Position numbers and translations under genes: made by a program
In this document: positions 54,830-64,000 of the stretch, piece by piece
How positions within the stretch are numbered: position 1 is the first letter of the stretch
Layout of the letters: every line of letters begins with the position of its first letter
The notes under the pieces: model-generated
Told to the model about the DNA's origin: nothing
Seen by the model: the letters and a program-made list of their open reading frames with translations, nothing else
The model's database searches: none
Source of the DNA: Tubulanus polymorphus
Lineage: Eukaryota; Nemertea; Palaeonemertea; Tubulaniformes; Tubulanidae
Assembly: GCF_964204645.1 (NCBI RefSeq)
Contig: NC_134025.1
Location: forward strand, 26,380,001-26,444,000
DNA length: 64,000 bases
Reading direction: 5' to 3'

Positions 54830-55023
54830 TATATAGTGGCAAGTCTACTACGTATGGTAGCACTGACACAGCTGACTGGCTGTTCGCTACCGACATGAGG
54901 TAAACACAACATCAGGAATCCTTCTTTTACTACCAGTACCAACCGTGCTAGCTAACAGGATTTATAGGATTATGCGTGAATAAGAACGGACGTTTTTCTG
55001 TGGTGAATTTATTCACATTTTAG
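54830..55023 (+). promoter_or_regulatory. Possible promoter, noncoding exon and small intron before exon D
   Basis: TATATAG (54830-54836) could direct initiation near 54860. A donor-like ATGAG|GTAAAC (GT at 54900-54901) and an acceptor ATTTATTCACATTTTAG (AG at 55022-55023) would then define a 124-base intron, joining the leader to the exon that carries the ATG at 55265. All inferred from motifs. The TATA-like element is not accompanied by a clear initiator. Confidence 0.25.
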
Positions 55024-55264
55024 TCACAATAAACAACAGTTTCCGTTTTATTGTCTCCGGAAATAGTCTCAAATTTTTCTTGTTTGTTCATCTCGTTGAA
55101 TTTACGCGACCCGTCTGAATTTCATCGTGTCGCTGATTATGTGAAATCGAAGAGTGACATGTTCTCGGATTCGGAATCGTCGCGACACGAAAGGAAATTC
55201 TAAGAATTGTGCAAATGGTTCGTGGAAGGATATTTCAAGATTATTTGTTTTAATGTGTGATATC

Positions 55265-55397
55265 ATGACTTCCCGTTTTCCATTCGCAAACATGGGAATG
55301 CGAGAGCAGCGAACCCGAACTGGATCTCTTCCCGTATCCCCGGCTCATACCCGAAGAAAATGCGTTGTCCATTTAGACGGTTGTAGATATACAATAG
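55265..55397 (+). CDS. Candidate alternative first coding exon D, ends DGCRYTIG
   Basis: An ATG at 55265, with A at -3, opens 44 codons plus one base to the donor ATAG|GTTCGT (GT at 55398-55399), phase 1. The start is basic and polar (MTSRFPFANMGMREQRTRTG), then SLPVSPAHTRRK, then CVVHLDGCRYTI(G). The closing segment matches exon C (FTLDGTSYTIG) at the hydrophobic positions, the LDG turn, the tyrosine and TIG, and the splice falls at the same codon position. Upstream stretches do not match, so this looks like an ancient exon duplication or a conserved junction motif. The donor is less than ideal beyond the GT. No function can be stated for the parent gene. Confidence 0.6.
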
Positions 55398-55399
55398 GT

Positions 55400-58300
55400 T
55401 CGTAAAAACTATTCATTTGGCTTTTTGATCGAAAACTAATCATTTAAGGTTTTTGTTTAAGATTTTATATGTGTTTTTATTCTCAATGGTGTGGCTTGAT
55501 CACGGAGCGTTGTGTGAGTTGACTGCAATTTTAGCTCTTAATACGCGTGCTTCTAATAGAGGCCCTCGAGTCTTTCGCTGGCATTTGTTTGAAGTAAAGC
55601 CTCATTAAATGCTAAAGGTTTAAGTTTTAATATGATGGTTGGCGAACTGGTAATTACAAAAAAGAAGCGATTTTACTCGACTGAGATACACTTATATTCA
55701 TAAAGTGTATAGAAATTTCAATAACTATGTAGCCCTTGTGTATAGTGTCGATTTTCTTTCAAATAATGTCGTTTACCAAACGACATAAACCGAGCGTAGA
55801 CGTCATTGATGTTCTAAAGATCATTGGTTATATGAGTACCATCTGTATAGACAAAATCTATATAATCCTGAAATGTGTTCAAATGATTGTATTATCTCGG
55901 ACAGCTGTTGCTTATACTACACGAATTATCATCCCGATCCCTTTCCGTAAATAATTCATCTACACTTCAGAATTTTTATCTTTATATACATTTCAAGTCG
56001 TTAGCCACAGTAAGGACGTGTGCTGTTATGACAAGCTGATGCATTTTGTAGTTAATGCTGTTCGAACTACGTTTTCAATATATTCGAACGCTGAAAAACA
56101 TCATATTCGAGAGAGATTAATTCAGTTTTCATTCTGGTCACATGAAATTTTGGCTGTGTTGTATATCATTAGGTTTTAACCGCACCTGGTAAAGTGTATA
56201 GTCGATATAGAATTCATAATAAACAAAAAAAGGATCATTCGATTTCATCGACTCCCTCGTGTTAAGGTACTAACATGATATTACTAGATCTAAGATGAAA
56301 ACAGCTGCTGATTTTAATACAAAATCTGTTACTTACCATATTGTTATTCAAATTAATGATCACATGTTGAGATCATTCATCCGAAGTGAGATAAAACCTA
56401 ATCTCAACTTTTAGTATGAGTGAAGTATTAGATCGATCGAAATTTTCGAAGGTTTCTTTAATCGGAGCTGTTTAAAGAACTGTTAGGGGAACCCTTGTGA
56501 ATGTTTCTTGCGTACCCAGTTCTTTCGTAAAAAAGTCTTAGGGAGTGAAATTCAACTGTAAAAATTAAAATTAAAATCGAAAAATTTATAACGAAACTGT
56601 AGAGCACGAAGTATGATGATTCGTCAATCTACTGGGTTATACAACATCAACTATGACATTCAACCTTAAGTTCATCCCGTATGTTTAACAGTGGATCATG
56701 CGTACTAATTACAAATTTTAAATTAGGGATCAGACATATATATAGGAAATAGCTTATCTGATTAGAAATTGCTTATCTGTTACCAATTCTTATGAAATCT
56801 AATTACTACGTATGTAAACGTATGTAATATTATGTCGCGCGATCTCAGTTTGCGCGAATCTTCCATTTTTGGTTTTTGTCAATTGACGACAAACGTCGCT
56901 ATAACACAGGAGGTAACCAATGATACAGAGAAAATTCTATTACGAGAAATCAGCTATGCCACGGCATAAAGGGTCTGTAAATTGTATTTCCAGCCGACGA
57001 AATCTTATCCGGTGTTGAATTTGTGCCGACCAAGCAAGCTTGATCTGCATGTAATTCAATTTCAAAAATCACCGTTGATCTGATTTATGAGGGACGTCGC
57101 AGCGGCGACGGAAAAGTGTGAAAGAATGAAAGAATATTGGTCGCTTGGCAATAAGTTGCGTCACGCGAACGTCTGTCGTGTAGAATACAGACAGCATGTA
57201 ATTTTTGGCCAATTGTCGTGTAAATGAAGTGATGTATTCTGTGATTCTGTTCGTGCATTTCCCTGCTATATTGATTATCATCTGCATTCGTAATAATCAA
57301 CGTAAATATGTGATATTCCCGCAACAGGTGTTTTGGTGTTGTAACGTTTAAATAGCCTACCTATACCTGATTTGAATCGTGAATCGCGCAGATCGCTCCG
57401 AGATTGGGTATCCTCAATCGGCTTGAAGTGAAGTTGTTTTTATCTATTTCCTTTAAACAGAATCTCTCGCACACAGGTGACGCTTACGCGATGTTTTTCC
57501 ACCGAGAGCGTAGCTTCGCGTCTAGATTTTACTGACAACTTTCACAGCGATTTTTGGTTACCGCTATTTCTGCGATAATGTAAAAAGAAATCTTGCTTCG
57601 GTGGTAATTTTTTCATCTCTTCATAATTGTCTTTACTTCTTCGTAATGACACCAATAACACAAAGAGTTACACATATCGAGAAACCGGTCAAAGGCTATG
57701 AAATGTTTCCTTTTTATTCGGTGAAGTCTACAAATACACGCATCAACAACTAATAGAGGATATTTTCTTCGCATCTTGCTACAATGTAAGCCGTGATGGA
57801 AGTAAATGTTTTATTCTGTATGAATAATACAACAAGTAACTCATCTTGATTGTCTCGGATGAGGTTACATTGCGAGGTGACTTTGCTTGAGGGGCCACTG
57901 AATATTTTAGGCTTCGTGGCATGTAATCGAGCAATAGTCTGGAGATTTAATGGTTGACAGCATGTGTAATGTTTGCCGTAAATTAGTTCCGAAAGGAGAC
58001 AGCTAATAATGTTGTAGCACACGCATTGAGCTGACATTATCCGGGCTGTATCTCATAGTTTTAAGTCTTTTAACCTGAGGCGTTTTAACGATGTCATTCA
58101 CGCTGTCTATTTATCGCTCCTTCTCCCAGTCACTGCTGCTTTAAGAGCATTTAGCAGTTTCAATTCAATATCACTTTTCTTGTTTACCGAAGAAAGCTTT
58201 TTGATTCTGTGTTGTCTTGAAAGTGTCGCTAAAACGATTATCAGCCTCCTGAGCAATTTTAAGCCATTTTCAGATTTGATGTTTTAGAGGAAATGTATAA

Positions 58301-61300
58301 TGGCCATGTCTATGTGCCAATTTCACCATGGTGCATTTGATGTGATGTATTCCACACCGTATTTGAGTGATGATAAATCACAGATAAACTGCTCCATCGG
58401 CTGACCAGACTACGGATGGTTACATTAAGTGATTCGCCACTGGCTTTTGCAGAGGATAAATGAAAGCTTCATGAGAGTCGCTTGTGGACATAGTGCAATG
58501 TTTGGTCTTGGTTCCGGCCTCATAAACAGTGGGCCGGACTATCATAATGAAGGAATATTGGCAGTTTTGCTGAAGTGCACAATAACGCGTTTATTGCTGT
58601 ACCAATGGTACCGGTTTTATTTTCCTGTCAAATGACGGGGGATTTTAATGATGAATCGATGTGCAAACTGCATTAATTTTTTTACGATTACATTCATTCA
58701 TTTTTTTTCATTGACATTCATTCATTGTAATGATTTTAGAAGAATTAATGCGACATTGAGTCAACAAGGCGACAATGTAAATGAAACAGCTGATTTAACT
58801 GAAATAAGCTATCCTGTACGAGGTCGTATATGGGTAGTGATCAAACAATATATCAATCGAGCTGAAGATACCCGGCACCGCTATATGAGCTTAATTTCCG
58901 CCGGACAAGGAACTGACCACCTTAGCATTTTTAACTAGAATTGAATATTTTGAAATGATACTGGAACTATGGGCCCTGTCTCATTTAAGGAAGATTTGTG
59001 TGTTAGATGCGACGCTCTTTATTAACATCACTGCGAGCATTGCGAGTCTAACTTGTTGCAGGCATTTCGAACTCAAGAAATGCGAATCGTTTCGCTCGCT
59101 TCGATGTAAATTAACTTGATTTAGGAGCAGAGGAACTTGCTACCTAATGAAGAAGGGATTTTCATTAATCTCGCTACTCAAGTTTATATCCCTAACATTA
59201 CACTATGATAGAAGCGCATAGAACGAGCACGCTGAGTGTTTTCGAGTATTTCTAAGCAATGAAATAACTTATTTAGTTTTTTCGTTTGTCACCTAATGAA
59301 TATAAATCAATCAGTGAGACCCATTACAGATACAGAGTTGACGGAATATTCCACTCGATTTACTGTGATTTCATGCTAGTTGTGCCAGTTTTATGGGCCA
59401 ATCAAGCATGTGTAAGAGGGGTCATCTTAACCAAAGACAACATGTTGCCACCACCGATGGGGACATTTTGCCGATGAAAGGATGTCAGCATGGAGTTGAT
59501 GTGACAGCAAAGGACTTGTGCAAACGGTTTCTATGGAAACAGAACTGGTAATGATTGTACTGATGGAGGATTAGAGGAATGATGTCATACTTAATGTCAT
59601 GCATTTATAGTATTTAAGTTAAACATTCAACACATATGCAATGATATGTCCGAGTTGGGGGTGGTCATTTGCCAGTGGTTGTGCCTGATCCAAGCAAATT
59701 TACCCACAATAGTTGTGTATCCACTCTGGAATATTCTAATGAAATGATGGCTATTAAAGTAACAATGCTGATGAGTGGTTTACCCACATATGTCATGCAA
59801 ATGGCATCTCCAGTTTTTAGCCAATTTCTGACCAAAACTATATATCATAATAGTGGTGGATATGTTTCTATTTTGATATTTCGGCTGTCACCTGCGTCAA
59901 AACAATAATATATGAAATATCTCAAATGGAAAACTGATTATCATCATGAAAACCACGAAAATCTTGACTAGAAAAAATATAGAATATATTCATAGGCGTG
60001 TTAAATGATGTAGAAAATTGATTTAAATTGAAGTCGTTTTCCGAATGCTGGACACTGAGCACTGTAATGTGTTATTATGGACTTATGGATTCATATTCCA
60101 ATATTTATGGCCTTCAGGGATAAGTTATCGCAGGAGAGCTCTTATTGATGATTGGACAAACACTTGAATATTCCGACGATGAAGCAACTTGTGTCATCTA
60201 AAACCGTCATTTCATGCAGTTCGTATATCAACCATATACGTTATTATCTCATTTCTGAAAATCTACGATACATGCATCCATCATTCGCTCTGGGGAAAAA
60301 GTTAAATGTTTTGTAAGTTAGTCGAGTCGGTTTTATCCAGGCGGTATTGGAGACCAGGTTTTCCCTAATACTGCATAAACAGACATAGTCCTATAGTGCT
60401 GATATGATTAGACCCTCTTTCTTGACTTAGAGTATAAAATCTTTCTTGACTTAGAGAATAAAATTAGATTCTATATACAGCCCTTCCAAACGGGCCTAAT
60501 TCAGCGTTATTCTGACATGACGACCCATTATCCCAGCTTTTGTTTTGGCCCCGATATTACCCTGATTAGAGGCCACTTTCAAGTATTGAGTATTATTTAC
60601 TCCTATGACATTTTAGACGTTTCTCGCTCGATCATTAATATCCTTGGCAATATTTTATGGGTGATGATCACTGTTTGCTCTAGTTACACAATCTTCTCCG
60701 GCTGCAGGCTACAGGACGATAGGTACTAATGCTGTTTCCGTGTTTGACAGTAAGTCAACACATACTAACTCCAAATCCATCATTTCTCTGTTGACAGAGA
60801 TATTATATGTCTGTTCAGATTTCGTGGGCGTTAAAAAGGTCAAACGGGTTTATCTAGACGCTTAATTAGACTTAAGTTAAGACATTAAGACATGAAGTAC
60901 TTTTCTGCTTGAGGCGAAATATAATAGTTATGAAAGGAAGTTTCAATGTCGTTAAATCTGCTTTGAGAACTTAAAGAAGTAGAAAGTTTAATGTATAGAA
61001 CTCCCGAAGCTGGTAAGATCATATCCATCCGTAGAATATAGAACGGTTCTGTCGTATCATATTTTCTCTTTCACCTGTTCAGGCGGAAAATCATCTCAGT
61101 TTGTCAAATCAGTTTCATTCACATCAACTAGTGACGTTCTTCGAGCTTTCGATGTCTGATTCTTTCAAACTCTAGAGCCGCACGATTGAATTCGATGTCA
61201 AAATGGTTTTTAATTCGAACTAGCCGCTGAGGAATTGTCTGACAGACGTGTTATTGAATGCCGTTGTGAGATGTAGAGTAGTTTGTAGTTTAGCGACTGA

Positions 61301-61544
61301 TGTAGAGATGGCGGTATTATCAACGGAGCTTTGAATTGTTCTTGCAGATTGCTTCAGGTTCCGACGACGAACATGATAGAAAATTCCCATTAAATGCTGG
61401 TGCTTCCTGTAGAAATTAAAAACTGGTCACTATATAATATGGGTGATACGACTCAATATGCAATTTATATATTTGGGCTGTAAAATTGTTTGCTAATTAC
61501 TAACTTCAAGTGCTTCATTTGTATTTTTGTTTTCTCTTCTTCAG
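55400..61544. other. Noncoding between candidate exons
   Basis: No supported gene. A short direct repeat of TCTTTCTTGACTTAGAGNATAAAAT lies at about 60417-60463. A 96-codon frame at 58648-58938 begins with a hydrophobic stretch but has low-complexity T-rich DNA under it and no other support. Confidence 0.4.
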
Positions 61545-61572
61545 CTTTGACAGATAAAGCCTCATCCCGTGG
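61545..61572 (+). other. Possible 28-base mini-exon
   Basis: A very good polypyrimidine acceptor (TTTTTGTTTTCTCTTCTTCAG, AG at 61543-61544) precedes CTTTGACAGATAAAGCC. A donor-like CGTGG|GTATAT follows at 61573. The donor is modest and the segment very short. It might be a noncoding leader piece for the exon at 63.5 kb. Confidence 0.2.
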
Positions 61573-61574
61573 GT

Positions 61575-63364
61575 ATATTTTTATTCATGCATGCTTCTAT
61601 AGCACTTTGTAACAGTAAAGTAGCCCCTGCACTAATATCCGAATAATCAACGAAAAGTACATCTATTCGCCCTCTCGATTTAAATGTATCCCGAAAGAAA
61701 GCTTTTCTTACAACCTTCTAGATATTGTCAGTATAACATATAGTTTAGAGCTGAAACCAACCAACGAATCGTAAAAACAAACTTAGGTGGAACAACACAC
61801 GCGCTATCGAAACAACATCAGAACCAGTGGGGATATTCAACCTCGGCTTCATTATATGACTGTGTGTAATGTGCTTTTATTAAAAGCTTTTCAGCAGCAA
61901 ATTATGCAGATTATTCGCTTATGGTATACATGTTCATATTCAATCTCTGTTTGATTTCAAAATTACTGATAATGATAACCAGTTAATCTAGTTGGAGTAC
62001 TGTTTCGTAATCCCAGTGGTACTGAGTTTCTGCATTAGTTTGTTGATTGAATGGCTGTGAATTTAGGTACGAACAAATTCGAGCAGATCATTACAAATAT
62101 CAGTCGATGAATAAATCATTAGTTGCTCATGTATTTCGGATACTTCGTTTAATGAGAAATTATAATTGGAACCATTGATTTCTAGCTAGTCTGGAGGTAG
62201 ATCTTCATAGTATAGTTTGAAGTACAATTCACATTACATTATTGATTAGTTTTTACGCTTAGTCTCTTCATTTTCGTGCAATTTCAAGATGGCTAACAGG
62301 CAGCTGTATTGGCCCGCGGGTTTCAATTTGTCGTTCACTTCATTATTAGTTTCGGCGGTCGTGCCCATCATCTAACATTAATCATTATCAAAACATGTCT
62401 CAGCTAAAGTTAAACGAGAAAATGTAGACTACTACAATGGCGTCTTTATTACAGTAGCAATGATCATTTTTAGAAGTACAGTGATTACATTTTTATGGCA
62501 ATGTTCTGAGATACGTCCTGGGAGTAATTACTCAATTTTCTCATCTCCGATGATGATACAACGAGATGCATCGAACGTAGTTTCATACTGAACCATCGTC
62601 ACTGGTTAATCTGTCTCGGTGTGCCATTAGCAACTCGGAAGGTATCAAGATGATTCACCTCTTGAGTTTTCTATAAACGGTTGTTATTTTCCGTTTATTT
62701 TGCAATAATGATCACTTCTTTCCGTCGGATTTGTGTTCATTTGGATATTCCGCAAAGTTTTATGAGCGCCATTATCAGGCTCTGCGACATTTACAATCTC
62801 GTGCAGCCAGATCTAACCGGCACGGAAAACAACAGTGTATCTATTCACTGTGGTCTTTACAGCACGCTTTATGTGGATCCCATGTCTTCGCTTTGATGTC
62901 ATTGAGAAATCGGTGACATAAATGAATATGACAATGAGTTCAGTGAGTTGGTCAGCAGAATTAGTTGTCTCAGGGAGCGTGGTTGACGTATCTGATTACG
63001 AACGATCTCTAGAAAAATGCTACCTTCAATTGCACCTTACCAATAGTGATTAATATTGGCGCACCATAACCTATTGTGCTACAAAGCTTTCACAGGAAAT
63101 TAGACAATCTTTGATGAGGCCGATGATGTCAATACCTTTTAGCGATGACCGTACTTGGAGAGCAAGAATAGAAAGCCAACTACATTGCCATTGTTTCAGT
63201 GGATTCAAAGAGTGGATTACTGCACGCGTGTGTCTCTGTGGAGTTCTGTACACACAGGTTGTTCAGTAGTTGTTACTGGAATATACTGAGCGATTAAATT
63301 CAGACACTTTCGTCACCCCTTTTATCCCATGGTTTTTTCTAACACTACAAGTTCACTTTTGCAG
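61575..63364. other. Noncoding, no gene recognised
   Basis: No supported coding region and no notable repeats. The frames near 62681-62916 overlap in two registers and show no domain. Confidence 0.4.
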
Positions 63365-63709
63365 CAGGTGCTGCCATAGTGTTCAGAAAAGGGTAGGGAG
63401 CATATAGATGTGTGACAGGTGGATTGCTTTTGCGAGGAAATGTTTGGGGAAAAGTGCTGTAAACAGTTGTAGAAACAAAGATCTACTCAAATGTCCATCG
63501 CTCGCACGTGGAATTATATTATGGATATGATATACCGATGTCTACAAATATTATGGATAAAACCCCTGCAAAAAAGGAAGCAACTAAACACGAACCTGTT
63601 GAATCAATGATACTGCCAGCAGACGTCAAGCCGAAGATTTACAAATCGAAAAGCAAAGGTCATTACGTAGCTATTTTTCAAACCGAAAAAGGGACAAGAA
63701 GAGTTACAG
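63365..63709 (+). CDS. Candidate alternative first coding exon E with 5' UTR
   Basis: An acceptor CAAGTTCACTTTTGCAG (AG at 63363-63364) opens the exon. Coding is predicted from the ATG at 63538: 57 codons plus one base to the donor ACAG|GTAATC (GT at 63710-63711), phase 1. The N-terminus is MSTNIMDKTPAKKEATKHEP, then VESMILPADVKPKIYKSKSK and HYVAIFQTEKGTRRVT(G). Lysine is abundant. The closing segment again has alternating hydrophobic residues, a KG turn and a final hTG, a looser match to exons C and D. Short ATG frames occur in the leader and one ATG (63521) overlaps the start in another frame, so the chosen ATG, which has C at -3, is not certain. Confidence 0.6.
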
Positions 63710-63711
63710 GT

Positions 63712-64000
63712 AATCATCATATCACGGTATAATATAACTCCAGATTCGTTGTGGTTCATCGATCTCGGTTATCATTAAGTGTGCGTGATTTGAGCACAGG
63801 GGCTCGTATTTGAAGTTTGAGGGTGAACTGTTGCTTGGATGAAATTAAATCAAAATTTACTACGGATTATTTGGAGACAAAAACTTAAAAAATGCTTAAT
63901 ATTATTTCCCTTGTGAAATTTGCTTTTGAATACGTTAAAACATCCATTGACTTAAATGAACGTATCAATTCTATGAGCGGTAATGTCATACAGAACGACT
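63712..64000. other. Window end, probable intron
   Basis: No coding signal is seen after the donor at 63710. If the first-exon array is real, this is intron leading to shared exons beyond the window. Confidence 0.4.

Noticed and set aside
58648-58938. 96-codon frame with a possible signal peptide
   Set aside because: The hydrophobic start derives from a T-rich run (ATTCATTCATTTTTTTTCATTG), with no family match and no promoter or polyadenylation evidence.

Overview
The window looks like nuclear DNA from an invertebrate animal. It is AT-rich and gene-poor, its genes are split by introns with standard GT-AG splice sites, long noncoding stretches separate them, and there are several simple-sequence tracts and degenerate repeats. 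There are no operons, no prokaryotic genes and no intact transposon proteins. I cannot name the species. The giant/CES-2-like form of the bZIP gene suggests a protostome, possibly a spiralian, but that is only an inference.

Layout. (1) 1-3.3 kb is mostly noncoding, with a weak candidate terminal exon near 1.2-1.45 kb. (2) 3.35-5.3 kb, minus strand: a giant/CES-2/PAR-type bZIP transcription factor of 374 residues with its coding sequence in one exon, a predicted 5' UTR intron, two upstream ORFs, and a CCAAT/CpG promoter followed upstream by a cluster of bZIP-type binding sites. (3) 5.5-15.9 kb is intergenic, with a 248-bp near-perfect palindrome built on a long TA tract (8989-9236), a 41-bp hairpin at 13.3 kb and a possible small degenerate element at 14.3-14.6 kb. 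(4) 15.9-19.4 kb, minus strand: a complete ZW10 gene in seven coding exons. All splice phases agree and give a 761-residue protein. (5) 20.7-25.5 kb: a CCAAT/CpG island, a composite transposon-like tract, a degenerate ~24-bp minisatellite and ~250-bp repeat units, partly in tandem. (6) 26-64 kb, plus strand: no complete gene, but at least five isolated exons that each start with an ATG and end at a GT donor in phase 1. Most have their own promoter or 5' UTR acceptor signals. The best explanation is a set of alternative first exons of one large gene whose shared body lies beyond base 64000. Their N-termini differ: one is predicted to be myristoylated, and three end in a related short motif whose clearest form is DG..YTIG.

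How the parts relate. The bZIP factor and ZW10 are unrelated and appear to be independent transcription units. The most unusual feature is the alternative-first-exon array. It implies one downstream protein made with at least five different N-termini under separate promoters. Full-length cDNA could confirm or refute this.
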